Source: Bacteroidales bacterium UBA3389 (GTDB lineage: Bacteria; Bacteroidota; Bacteroidia; Bacteroidales; P3). From it: a stretch of DNA of 22,594 nt. The stretch is from positions 1-22,594 of the forward strand of contig DEPP01000020.1 in assembly GCA_002358835.1 (NCBI GenBank), read 5' to 3'. The position numbers were made by a program, and so were the translations under genes. The notes beneath the pieces are model-generated. The model was not told the DNA's origin. It did not search any database and saw only the letters and a list, made by a program, of their open reading frames with translations. Shown in pieces: positions 1 through 7,509 of this stretch (positions are counted from its first letter, which is position 1; each line of letters opens with the position of its first letter).

Positions 1-336
1 AGCATAAACCATAGGGATATTATTCGCAGAACAAATCTTCCAAATGCTTTTTGTATACTCCAAATTCAATTTCACAAATATATTCCAATCAAATTCTGTT
101 GTATCTGTTCGTGCCCCCAAATGATAAACACCTTCCACCGAATAGGCATTATCCTTAAACCATTCAATAAAAACTTCCCTATCTATTTTTTGAGAATACT
201 TCAATCTGCCGTAATTATTTGATTTTTCTTTTTTTGAAAAATCATCAACAATCACAACGTCTGTTATTCCCATACTATTAAGCTTACTCAACATACAACT
301 GCCTATAAATCCAGCTGCTCCTGTTAATACTATCAT
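1..336 (-). CDS. hldD: ADP-L-glycero-D-manno-heptose 6-epimerase (HldD/RfaD-like), 3' part beyond window
   Basis: Only the first 112 codons are in the window; the reading frame is open to position 1. The translation begins MIVLTGAAGFIGS, the glycine-rich NAD(P)-binding motif of extended short-chain dehydrogenases at residues 6-12. It continues with VVIVDDFS, then YHLGARTDTTEFDW and IPMVYA. The combination of a short N-terminal segment and the 'GA-TDTTE' stretch is typical of HldD, which epimerises the heptose precursor of the LPS inner core in the cytoplasm. It lies 13 nt downstream of the deacetylase gene and is probably co-transcribed with lptB, giving an LPS-related operon. Another nucleotide-sugar epimerase cannot be excluded, because the catalytic Tyr-x3-Lys lies outside the window. 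Confidence 0.75.
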   Translation of the reverse strand, partial: MIVLTGAAGFIGSCMLSKLNSMGITDVVIVDDFSKKEKSNNYGRLKYSQKIDREVFIEWFKDNAYSVEGVYHLGARTDTTEFDWNIFVKLNLEYTKSIWKICSANNIPMVYA

Positions 337-349
337 AGACTACACTTTA

Positions 350-1684
350 TTATTTATTATAAAATAGAGCTTCTTTCTTTTTAGAAACATATTCTATTGA
401 TCGTTCATAAACACTTCTCCAACCTTCCCATCCAAAATCTTCGGACAAACTCTCATTATGCCAAACACTAATCAAATTTCCATCAGCTTCGACAACCTTA
501 TCAACAATGCCCATTATCTTATCCAAAGCACTATCGGGAGAAAGTTGCAAACCATTTTTCAAGGCCACATCCATATATGCAAACGGAAAAATTCTTAGTT
601 TGGTTTCAAAATCCAATGCTAAATCGTAAAAATTAAAGCTATTACATATACCAGCTCTGAATCCGATAGCATTAGAATACCCCATAGAATAATCTCCTTC
701 AATATTGTTATTTATCAATTCACGATAAGACTCCGGCAATCTGAATCTGAGATAATGAAACCTTGATCTATGTATCGGTTTACGCAACAAAGACTTCAGC
801 ATCTTTATTTGTTCTGACATAAGCTCGGATTCTTCAAAACTTTCATACGAAGGATGTATTCCAACCTTAGCATAATCACACAAAGACTTAAGCAGTAACC
901 TGAATTTAGGATTGTATGGAGATATATTCTTATCATAGCGACCATAATCCCCAAACAAAATAAAGAAAGTCGTATTTACCTTATATTTTTGCAAAATGGA
1001 AATAATGTAATCGAAAGTATCATACGGGTCTTGCCTTTTCCCGACCAATACACTCAATCTTTTAAGACATAGAGCTAAATTTCCTTTAAGCAGATCTCGA
1101 GCAAATCCTACACAAGTACGCAGTCCCCCCTTTCCTCTATAAGAATAAGCCGAATCAACATCGATAGTATTGGTGTAAGTAAAGAACGATTTCTTAGATT
1201 CCAAATTAGGATATGTCGCTTGCAGTTTCTGCTTTAATTCTTTCACCCAAATATTTACCACTGGCTTATCCAAGAAACCTTTTTTGTAAGCTAAACTATC
1301 TTCTGCTTTGAAACGCGAGTGCTCATCTCTGACAAAAGGTAAATATTCTTCATAACGAGAAACCAAATAAAAAACAGAGGCAAGCACATCATTATCACAA
1401 ATCGAATCCTTCGAATATTGCTTAAAAAGATAGGGCAATCCATTTCGCTCGAAATAGTTTACATCCACAAGTTCTATGGTTGTATCAAACAAAAGGCTAT
1501 CACAACATAAGAATGCTTCATCACACAATTTGTGTTTGCAGTAAGATAACTTCGGGCCTTTGCTTTCGACAAAAAAATCCTCATCGGTTGTTATGGAATA
1601 TTCGATTCCCATCAACTCTCCGAAAACAAGATTCAGCGTATAGCCCAATCTGTTGGTTATTTTTTTAGCATATATCAGCAACAT
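350..1684 (-). CDS. polysaccharide deacetylase family protein with DUF7033-type N-terminus
   Basis: The protein has 444 aa and no signal peptide. The first ~150 residues resemble the DUF7033 region found before divergent NodB-like domains in Bacteroidota. From ~170 there is a deacetylase-like barrel: TIDVD (D175, D177) stands where NodB proteins have TFDDG, GIHPS (H277) and SRFH (H310) supply candidate metal ligands, GFRAG comes near 341-345, and SVWHNE (H409) resembles the last NodB motif. The substrate is unknown; a glycan or a lipid-linked sugar at the inner membrane is plausible. It starts 5 nt after the lptB stop and ends 13 nt before hldD, so it is probably part of an LPS/envelope operon. 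The family is fairly secure; the function is inferred from context. Confidence 0.75.
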   Translation of the reverse strand: MLLIYAKKITNRLGYTLNLVFGELMGIEYSITTDEDFFVESKGPKLSYCKHKLCDEAFLCCDSLLFDTTIELVDVNYFERNGLPYLFKQYSKDSICDNDVLASVFYLVSRYEEYLPFVRDEHSRFKAEDSLAYKKGFLDKPVVNIWVKELKQKLQATYPNLESKKSFFTYTNTIDVDSAYSYRGKGGLRTCVGFARDLLKGNLALCLKRLSVLVGKRQDPYDTFDYIISILQKYKVNTTFFILFGDYGRYDKNISPYNPKFRLLLKSLCDYAKVGIHPSYESFEESELMSEQIKMLKSLLRKPIHRSRFHYLRFRLPESYRELINNNIEGDYSMGYSNAIGFRAGICNSFNFYDLALDFETKLRIFPFAYMDVALKNGLQLSPDSALDKIMGIVDKVVEADGNLISVWHNESLSEDFGWEGWRSVYERSIEYVSKKKEALFYNK

Positions 1685-1689
1685 AAAAC

Positions 1690-2412
1690 TTATCTCAACT
1701 CAAAGTCATCTCCCAAATACTTTGTTCTCACCTCAACATCGGCAGCCAATTCTTCAGGAGTTCCATGTCTGAAAACCGTTCCTTCAATCAACAAATACGC
1801 TCTATTGGTTATAGACAAAGTTTCATGAACATTATGATCGGTAATCAGTACGCCTATATTTCTATCTTTCAATCCCTTTACAATATGCTGAATATCTTGA
1901 ACAGCTATCGGATCTACTCCTGCGAATGGCTCGTCCAACAAAACAAATTTTGGATCAGCCGCTAAAGCCCTCGCTATTTCACAACGTCTTCTCTCTCCTC
2001 CTGAAAGCTGATTACCATTGTTTTTACGTATATGAGTCAAACTAAATTCCTCCAAAAGAGATTCCATTTTCTCTTTTCTTTCTTTCTGACTTATGTTTTT
2101 GAATTCCAAGACAGACATTATATTATCTTCAACCGACATATTTCGAAACACCGATGCTTCTTGTGCCAAATAGCCGACACCAAGTTGAGATCTTTTATAC
2201 ATCGGCATTTTTGTAATATTGGTCTGATCTAAATAAACATCCCCCGAAAAAGGATGAATCAAGCCTGTCATCATGTAAAAAGTAGTAGTCTTACCTGCTC
2301 CATTCGGTCCTAACAAACCAACAATCTCTCCTTGCTCGACCGAAATCGACACGCCCTTCACCACAGTCCTTTTCCTATACTTTTTAACTACATTGTCAGT
2401 ATATAATTTCAT
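1690..2412 (-). CDS. lptB: LPS export ABC transporter ATP-binding protein LptB
   Basis: The protein has 240 aa, matching the usual LptB length. It shows all ABC ATPase motifs: Walker A GPNGAGKT (35-42), Q-loop YLAQ (Q84), signature LSGGE (136-140), Walker B FVLLDEP (156-162) and switch His in TDHNV (H193). The LptB-type phrases EASVFRNMSVEDNI and FAGVDPIAV identify the family. LptB powers LPS extraction from the inner membrane with LptFG. The start at 2412 (MKLYTDN) is chosen because the frame remains open upstream only through a 21-bp repeat array and past a promoter-like element at 2433-2440, so the longer 301-aa reading frame is not credible. It is the first gene of the operon with the deacetylase and hldD. 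Confidence 0.93.
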   Translation of the reverse strand: MKLYTDNVVKKYRKRTVVKGVSISVEQGEIVGLLGPNGAGKTTTFYMMTGLIHPFSGDVYLDQTNITKMPMYKRSQLGVGYLAQEASVFRNMSVEDNIMSVLEFKNISQKERKEKMESLLEEFSLTHIRKNNGNQLSGGERRRCEIARALAADPKFVLLDEPFAGVDPIAVQDIQHIVKGLKDRNIGVLITDHNVHETLSITNRAYLLIEGTVFRHGTPEELAADVEVRTKYLGDDFELR

Positions 2413-2432
2413 TTTCATATATTTTGAAAGCA

Positions 2433-2440
2433 CAAAGATA
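2433..2440 (-). promoter_or_regulatory. Bacteroidota -7 element for lptB operon
   Basis: On the minus strand this reads TATCTTTG, matching the TAnnTTTG -7 consensus of Bacteroides sigma-ABfr promoters. It lies about 20 nt upstream of the lptB ATG. I do not see a clear TTTG -33 box at the usual 19-21 nt spacing. Repeat array A begins exactly at this element. Confidence 0.5.
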
Positions 2441-2523
2441 CAACAAAGAAACGATAAAATGAATTCAAGAAAGAAAAGAATAGTTCTTGAATCCGTTTCG
2501 CTGAATCTTGAATTCATTTTTCC
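2440..2523. repeat. 21-bp-period intergenic array A (4 units)
   Basis: Four consecutive 21-bp units start at 2440, 2461, 2482 and 2503. Each is a ~13-nt arm (for example GAATCTTGAATTC at 2503) followed by an ~8-nt spacer (ATTTTTCC). The first two units carry the arm in reverse-complement form (AACAAAGAAAC, GAATTCAAGAAAG). The arms are degenerate, but the period and sequence type match arrays B-E. The array sits between divergent lptB and the hypothetical gene at 2692. Confidence 0.6.
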
Positions 2524-2648
2524 ACCATCATAATGCACTTTTTCAGCAACCCATTCTATAGAAACATATCGAAATCTCAACAAGCCGAACAACAAACCAT
2601 TTAATTGAAATCTTGTTATCTTTTGACCGATATTTTACACAAAAACAT

Positions 2649-2656
2649 TACATTTG
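2649..2656 (+). promoter_or_regulatory. -7 element TACATTTG for the hypothetical gene at 2692
   Basis: TACATTTG matches TAnnTTTG and lies 35 nt before the chosen ATG. A TTTG occurs at 2622-2625, but the 23-nt gap is longer than usual. It supports the start at 2692, because the alternative upstream ATG at 2605 would precede the promoter. Confidence 0.45.
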
Positions 2657-2691
2657 CAATCGGCAAAAACAAACAAAGGATAAATTACATC

Positions 2692-3663
2692 ATGATAAAA
2701 GAATCAATATCCGAAAGATTATATAGAGAATACATAACAAAATATATAGATAAGATAACGAAATTAGACACTCACCCTGACTTTATCAGAAACGATGCCG
2801 TGCGTAAACGCGAAACAAAAAGTCATATCATGTACAAACTTAAACGCAATCCATTATCACAATCTTTGGATTTCTTGTTCGATAGTAATGCTTCTGAAAA
2901 AAAATATAAGTATGAGTTCCTTGTAGAGTTTGATAAAGAAACTCCGGGCTATGGTATATATTATGGTTGCAGGGCAATAATCGATGAATCCATAACTTCA
3001 GAAGAAGAACTTCTTAGACAGATTGACTTAATTGAAGAAGACATGATTCCGATTAAAGAAAAAGCATCTGAAGTTTTGAATAAAGTTTTTGTATCTAAAA
3101 AATTCAATGAACAATCCTTCAGAAAAACAAACAACGCCAATGAAAACACCTATTGGCCTTTTTGGATTGCTTTATCTGATGAAGAAGACATTTGGGCAAT
3201 TGCCGCACAAGCAACCAAATTAATTGCAAATACATATCTGACTATAAATACCGAACAATCTATCTTCAGATTTAGTCAACCCCAATATGAGAAAGAATAT
3301 AATTTATGCAATACTGTGCAAACCAGATTTACTTTTGATGCACTGCAAAAGTTGTTGAAAAAATTAAAAACCACAGATAAGCAAAATATATTCTTGGACT
3401 TCATCATAAAAGCAGAGAATAAGGGATTCCTTACAAGAAATCCTTATTACGAATTCGCATGGGATTTATCCAAAAGTGGAGAACGCAACAAAGGGGCTTT
3501 CAACGGAGCAGTCAGAATATTGCTCGAGAAGTTAGATCACAAAGGAGAATGGAGTTTAGTTGAAAGAATCATACTGCAAGGATTAAAACAGAATTTAGGA
3601 AAACAAGAAGCAACCAATAGGAATGTGTTTAATGAGATTATGGATATCAAAACAGAAAAATAA
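2692..3663 (+). CDS. hypothetical cytoplasmic protein, 323 aa
   Basis: I do not recognise the family. The protein has no signal peptide, no transmembrane segment and no obvious catalytic motif. It is rich in Lys, Glu and Asn, with a predicted mixed helical character; 'TSEEELLRQIDLIEEDMIPIK' near 130-150 looks like a helix pair. The centre carries an aromatic stretch (NTYWPFWIALSDEEDIWAI) followed by alternating helix-like segments. The start is MIKESISERLY at 2692, supported by the -7 element at 2649-2656. The stop is 124 nt before the next gene, which has its own -7 element, so the gene may be monocistronic. Codon use resembles the neighbours and there is no sign of truncation. Confidence 0.8.
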   Translation: MIKESISERLYREYITKYIDKITKLDTHPDFIRNDAVRKRETKSHIMYKLKRNPLSQSLDFLFDSNASEKKYKYEFLVEFDKETPGYGIYYGCRAIIDESITSEEELLRQIDLIEEDMIPIKEKASEVLNKVFVSKKFNEQSFRKTNNANENTYWPFWIALSDEEDIWAIAAQATKLIANTYLTINTEQSIFRFSQPQYEKEYNLCNTVQTRFTFDALQKLLKKLKTTDKQNIFLDFIIKAENKGFLTRNPYYEFAWDLSKSGERNKGAFNGAVRILLEKLDHKGEWSLVERIILQGLKQNLGKQEATNRNVFNEIMDIKTEK

Positions 3664-3713
3664 TCTTTTGAAGAAATCTTTTACAGTAAAATAGAACCTC
3701 GCAAAGAACTTGT

Positions 3714-3721
3714 TACCTTTG
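3714..3721 (+). promoter_or_regulatory. -7 element TACCTTTG for the YkvA operon
   Basis: TACCTTTG matches the Bacteroidota -7 consensus and is followed by GC. No convincing -33 box is seen. It rules out an ATG at 3710 as the start of the following gene, because that codon would lie upstream of transcription. Confidence 0.5.
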
Positions 3722-3787
3722 CACCGTCTTCTTGGAAACAAGTCGGACATAATAGTAATAAAAATGTTTAATTCAAAATTTACAGCT

Positions 3788-4177
3788 ATGGAACAGATCG
3801 ATTGGAAAAATGAAAATTTAGAAAAGTATGGTAATAACTACTCCGAGCCAAGTCTTTGGAAGAAAATCGGCAAGTTTGCTACAAAAGCAGGGTTGAAAGT
3901 CATTTATTATGTACTCATTCTTTACTACTCGTTAAAATCAGACAAAGTTTCCACAAAAGAAAAAGCGCTAATAATTGGAGCGTTGGGCTATTTTATTCTG
4001 CCAGTGGATTTAGTTCCCGATTTAATTCCCGGAGTTGGATTTGCAGATGACGCAGCCGCTTTATTGGTTGTTATCCGTAGTCTGACATGTGTAGACATCG
4101 AGATAAAGAATCAAGCAAGATACAAACTGCGTGAGTGGTTCAGTGATTACGATGAAAATGAAATCAACGACATTTAA
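3788..4177 (+). CDS. YkvA/DUF1232 family small membrane protein
   Basis: From ATG 3788 the protein has 129 aa (MEQIDWKNEN...). Residues ~55-95 carry the DUF1232 core: KALIIGALGYFILPVDLVPDLIP followed by GFADDAAAL, with the characteristic P-x-D-x-x-P-D pattern. A hydrophobic segment at ~36-50 precedes it, so it is likely membrane associated. The 'NNYSEPSLWKK' lead-in is typical of Bacteroidota members, whose N-terminus is about this long; this favours 3788 over the in-frame ATG at 3764. DUF1232 proteins have no settled function. It is followed after 19 nt by the UDG-like gene and then a zinc-ribbon gene, probably as one transcript. Confidence 0.85.
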   Translation: MEQIDWKNENLEKYGNNYSEPSLWKKIGKFATKAGLKVIYYVLILYYSLKSDKVSTKEKALIIGALGYFILPVDLVPDLIPGVGFADDAAALLVVIRSLTCVDIEIKNQARYKLREWFSDYDENEINDI

Positions 4178-4196
4178 TCAACAAAAATCTACAAGC

Positions 4197-4904
4197 ATGG
4201 AAAGAAAAATCTCAAAACAAGAGGTAGAAATAGAAAATCAAATAACAGAAATTGCGAACAAAATCTCATCTGCAGATACAGAGGCAATATACGATGGTGT
4301 ATTCGATTTAGAATTGTATAAAAGTTCTCCAATACGGTTGATGTATGTTTTGAAAGAAGCATACGATGAATTTGATGATCAGAACAATGCTTATGGTGGT
4401 GGTTATAGCATACCTCGCGATTGTTTCATTAAAAATGACGCTGGAAACGTCAAGACGTGGCAGCCAATCATATACACAACTTACGCTTTGTTCAATGGCT
4501 TAAAGTATAATGATATGGACTATATCTGCAACGACAAAAGCATGACAGATGTACTTAAACAGATAGCTTATATCAATACAAACAAAATGCCGGGGCAGAA
4601 AACATCGGATGATTCCCTCATAAGCAAAGCCTATAATACTTGGAAACCGGTATTGATGCGCCAAATAGATTTTTACAATCCTCAAGTAATAATTTTCTGT
4701 GGCACTTTCAAATTTTACAAAGCTGATTTAGTTGGTGTAGATTCCAAACCTATATACACTAGTCAAAGTGATTCTCTTAACATTTACCGAAAAGAGAATG
4801 GAGCTCTTCTTCTTGATACCTACCATCCTAATCAACGCTCTGTCAAACACGAAATCTATGTCAATGACATCCTTAACGCGATAAAGGAATTTTTGAACAA
4901 GTAA
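4197..4904 (+). CDS. uracil-DNA-glycosylase-superfamily-like protein (tentative)
   Basis: The protein has 235 aa and no signal peptide. An N-terminal helical part (1-40) is followed by SPIRLMYVLKEAYDE (45-59), a WQPIIYTTYALFNG helix (88-101), NTNKMPG (127-133), NPQVIIFCGT (161-170) and LLLDTYHPNQ (205-212). The order of an early beta-strand ending in a polar loop, a late hydrophobic strand VIIFCG and a final HPN motif resembles the uracil-DNA glycosylase fold, whose last motif is typically HPS/HPA. The classical GxDP motif is not present, so activity is uncertain. ATG 4197 is preferred over 4152, which would overlap the upstream gene by 26 nt. It could instead be an unrelated Rossmann-like protein. 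Confidence 0.6.
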   Translation: MERKISKQEVEIENQITEIANKISSADTEAIYDGVFDLELYKSSPIRLMYVLKEAYDEFDDQNNAYGGGYSIPRDCFIKNDAGNVKTWQPIIYTTYALFNGLKYNDMDYICNDKSMTDVLKQIAYINTNKMPGQKTSDDSLISKAYNTWKPVLMRQIDFYNPQVIIFCGTFKFYKADLVGVDSKPIYTSQSDSLNIYRKENGALLLDTYHPNQRSVKHEIYVNDILNAIKEFLNK

Positions 4905-4926
4905 TATCTTTCAAAATATCAAAGAA

Positions 4927-5121
4927 ATGAAAAGAGGGAAAGCAATTTTTGTTTGCAATGACTGCAAAAAGGTTTTTATAGGCGATGACTTAGAATATCA
5001 TGCCACCATTTTGTCTCATCCTTTAGAGTGTCCGAAATGTGGAAGTATGCAAACAAAACCTATATTTGCAAGCAAGGATATTTACAAAAAAATTTGGAGA
5101 GTAAACAACGAGAAATTGTAA
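4927..5121 (+). CDS. small zinc-ribbon protein
   Basis: The protein has 64 aa, with two Cys pairs CNDC (10-13) and CPKC (35-38) forming a zinc-ribbon spacing, and with a basic N-terminus and C-terminus. The spacing and size suggest a nucleic-acid-binding or accessory protein; no specific family is recognised. It follows the UDG-like gene by 22 nt and is probably translated from the same transcript. The coding sequence ends just before the bidirectional-looking hairpin at 5145-5185. Confidence 0.75.
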   Translation: MKRGKAIFVCNDCKKVFIGDDLEYHATILSHPLECPKCGSMQTKPIFASKDIYKKIWRVNNEKL

Positions 5122-5137
5122 TTAATATACACTCTAG

Positions 5138-5185
5138 AAAAAAAAGAACGGGCTTGCTTGGAATAAAATCCGGCAAGCCCGTTCT
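5138..5185 (-). terminator. rho-independent terminator of fusA2-like gene
   Basis: A perfect 13-bp stem, AGAACGGGCTTGC at 5145-5157 with its complement at 5173-5185, encloses a 15-nt loop. On the minus strand it is followed by eight T (A-run 5138-5145), and it lies 22 nt past the fusA2-like stop. It may also end the convergent plus-strand operon, although the plus-strand T-tract is weak. Confidence 0.88.
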
Positions 5186-5206
5186 CATATTTAATCGAAA
5201 GCGTTC

Positions 5207-7345
5207 TTAGTCTTCGTCTTTCATTAACTCTTCATAAGTCTTCAACAACTTAGATTGAACATCTGTAGGCACAGCTTCATATTCTGCAAACTGCATTGAG
5301 AAGACAGCTCTACCAGAAGTGATTGAAGAAAGTGCGGTAGAATAACGATACATCTCAGCCAAAGGCACTTTTGCTTTAATAATAGTATTCATTCCCTCAG
5401 AGTCCATACCCATAACTATTGCTCGACGAGATTGAAGATCAGTCATAACACCTCCCATCAATTCAGAAGGTACTGTAACCTCCATATCGTATATAGGTTC
5501 CAATATTTTAGGACCTGCGTTCTTGAAAGCTTCTTTGAAAGCGTTACGTCCTGCAAGTTTGAATGCCATTTCATTACTATCAACAGGGTGCATCTTTCCA
5601 TCAAATACATTAACCACAATATCCCTTGCATAAGAACCTGTCAATGGGCCTTCTTCCATTTTTTCCATAATACCTTTCAAAATTGCAGGCATAAATCTTG
5701 CATCAATTGCTCCTCCAACAATACAAGTATTAAACACCAATTTACCACCCCAAGGCAAATCTACAGTCTCTGTATTTCTGATAGGATACTTCTTTTGTTG
5801 CGGCATATCTTCATAATAAGGCTCAATCATCATGAAGACTTCTCCAAATTGTCCGGCACCTCCTGATTGTTTCTTATGTCTATAAGAAGCCTCTGCACTC
5901 TTTGTTATGGTTTCTCTATACGGAATCTTAGGTGCGAATAATTCTACAGGAATCTTGTAAACGTTATCCAAATACCATTTTAATGTATTAACATGATATT
6001 CTCCCATTGCACTTATAATGGTTTGTTTTAACTCCCTTGCTATCTCTACTTTCAAAGAACAATCATTTGAAGCATACTCATTCAATACCATACCTAGTTT
6101 CTCGTCATCTGCACTATCAACAGCCTTGATTGCAGTTGTGTATATAGGTTCAGGGAATTTGATTTCGTTCAGTCTATCTCCTATATTCTTGGTTGATGTA
6201 AGCGTGTCATTTGTAGATACGTCTTTAAGTTTGATAGTCGATATGATATCTCCTGCAGCCGCTTTTTCAATTTTTGTTCTTGTCTTACCTGAATTTACAA
6301 ATATTTGAGCGATTCTTTCTTTTCCTTCATTAGTAGAATTAACCACATCCATACCCTCAGCCAATTCTCCGCTCATTACTTTCATATATACTATGTTTCC
6401 GACATGTGTTTCGTTTGCAGTCTTGAATACGAATAAAGTTGTAGGAGCAGCTTCGTTGAAAGTAATCTTTTCTCCCGATACAAGAGTTTTTGCGTGCAAT
6501 GCTTCTGTTGGAGAAGGCACGTTGAAAGTAATAAATTCCATCAATCTGCCAACACCGATGTTTTCTTTTCCTGACACGCACAAAACAGGGAATACATTTC
6601 TTGCAGCCATTCCTAATCTCAAACCGCGTCTTACCTCATCGATTGCCAAATCTCCGTTATCGAAATACTTTTCCATCAAATCGTCAGAGCCTGAGGCAGC
6701 ATTTTCAACCAAAGCCAAACGCAATTCTTCTGCTCTTTCCTTTTCTTCTTCCGGAATATCCAATATCTCAGGCTTGCCTCCACCTGCAGGATATTTGTAC
6801 ATTTTTTGCATTATCAAGTCAATAAAGCAATTGAATCCCGGACCTTGATTAATCGGATATTGTACGATTGTTATCTTTTCTCCGAAAAATTCTTTCAATT
6901 CTCTGATCTGTTCGTCAAAATTAGACTTTTCATGATCCAATTGGTTCATTGCAAACATCAAAGGAATAGCTAATCTCGATGTATGGCGGAAAGCAATTTC
7001 TGTTCCTACTTCCACTCCGATTTGAGAGTTGATTACAACAACAGCAGTCTCGGCAACGTGTAAAGAAGCTACTAATTCTCCTTGATAGTCCGCATAACCC
7101 GGAACATCTATTATATTTATCTTTTTGTTATTGTACTCTGCATACAAAAGACTTGAAGAAACAGAACTCTTCCTTTCAATTTCTATATCTCTATAATCGG
7201 AAACAGTATTTTTCTCTTCAACAGAACCTCTACGGCTTATTGTATTTCCTTCGAATGCCATAGCTTCAGCCAAGGTTGTTTTACCCGATTTAGCACCACC
7301 CATCAAGGCGATGTTCTTAATTTCTGACGTGTGATAAATCTTCAT
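5207..7345 (-). CDS. fusA2: elongation factor G paralogue (EF-G2-like), predicted GTPase-deficient
   Basis: The protein has 712 aa and the full EF-G domain order. The G domain has P-loop GGAKSGKT (16-23), DVPG (80-83) and NQLD (134-137, for NKxD). Domain II lies near 305-390, and domains III-V follow, including PKIPYRETI and the C-terminal 'EPIYDMEVTVPSELMGGVMTDLQSRR'. Tyr84 replaces the catalytic His of the canonical DTPGH motif, and the switch I RGITI signature is absent. Established knowledge: Bacteroides thetaiotaomicron has an EF-G2 paralogue reported to support translation without GTPase activity under nutrient limitation and to be needed for gut colonisation. By inference this is the same class; the canonical fusA, normally in the str operon, is not here. 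It has its own promoter and terminator, so it is monocistronic. Confidence 0.9.
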   Translation of the reverse strand: MKIYHTSEIKNIALMGGAKSGKTTLAEAMAFEGNTISRRGSVEEKNTVSDYRDIEIERKSSVSSSLLYAEYNNKKINIIDVPGYADYQGELVASLHVAETAVVVINSQIGVEVGTEIAFRHTSRLAIPLMFAMNQLDHEKSNFDEQIRELKEFFGEKITIVQYPINQGPGFNCFIDLIMQKMYKYPAGGGKPEILDIPEEEKERAEELRLALVENAASGSDDLMEKYFDNGDLAIDEVRRGLRLGMAARNVFPVLCVSGKENIGVGRLMEFITFNVPSPTEALHAKTLVSGEKITFNEAAPTTLFVFKTANETHVGNIVYMKVMSGELAEGMDVVNSTNEGKERIAQIFVNSGKTRTKIEKAAAGDIISTIKLKDVSTNDTLTSTKNIGDRLNEIKFPEPIYTTAIKAVDSADDEKLGMVLNEYASNDCSLKVEIARELKQTIISAMGEYHVNTLKWYLDNVYKIPVELFAPKIPYRETITKSAEASYRHKKQSGGAGQFGEVFMMIEPYYEDMPQQKKYPIRNTETVDLPWGGKLVFNTCIVGGAIDARFMPAILKGIMEKMEEGPLTGSYARDIVVNVFDGKMHPVDSNEMAFKLAGRNAFKEAFKNAGPKILEPIYDMEVTVPSELMGGVMTDLQSRRAIVMGMDSEGMNTIIKAKVPLAEMYRYSTALSSITSGRAVFSMQFAEYEAVPTDVQSKLLKTYEELMKDED

Positions 7346-7391
7346 ACACTATTTTGTTTTTTGAAAGTTAATAATATAGTATTTGTTGGAG

Positions 7392-7422
7392 CAAAGATAA
7401 ATACTTTTTTCTTGACAACAAA
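7392..7422 (-). promoter_or_regulatory. full sigma-ABfr-type promoter of fusA2-like gene
   Basis: On the minus strand there is TTTG (7419-7422), exactly 19 nt, then TATCTTTG (7392-7399). This is the best match in the window to the Bacteroides -33/-7 consensus TTTG-N19-TAnnTTTG. It predicts a transcript start near 7385 and a ~40-nt leader before ATG 7345. No regulator site is recognised. Confidence 0.8.
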
Positions 7423-7509
7423 ACTTTTTTCAAAAAAAATATCTCGTAAATAAAGATTTTACCTACATAAAATCCAAAATGGCAATACAAAACCTACAAA
7501 GACAAAGCT

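Noticed and set aside
2413..2595. 61-residue N-terminal extension of LptB
   Set aside because: It translates through array A and past the -7 element. LptB homologues begin at the MKLYTDN-type start.
3661..3690. Single degenerate copy of the 21-bp unit
   Set aside because: Only partial resemblance (CAGTAAAAT tail) in AT-rich sequence; a lone unit cannot show the 21-bp register.
5432..5866. 144-aa plus-strand ORF inside fusA2
   Set aside because: It is antisense to a conserved EF-G domain, with Ser/His/Cys-rich composition typical of a shadow frame.
6393..6848. 151-aa plus-strand ORF inside fusA2
   Set aside because: It is an antisense shadow of the EF-G G domain and domain II; no family resemblance.
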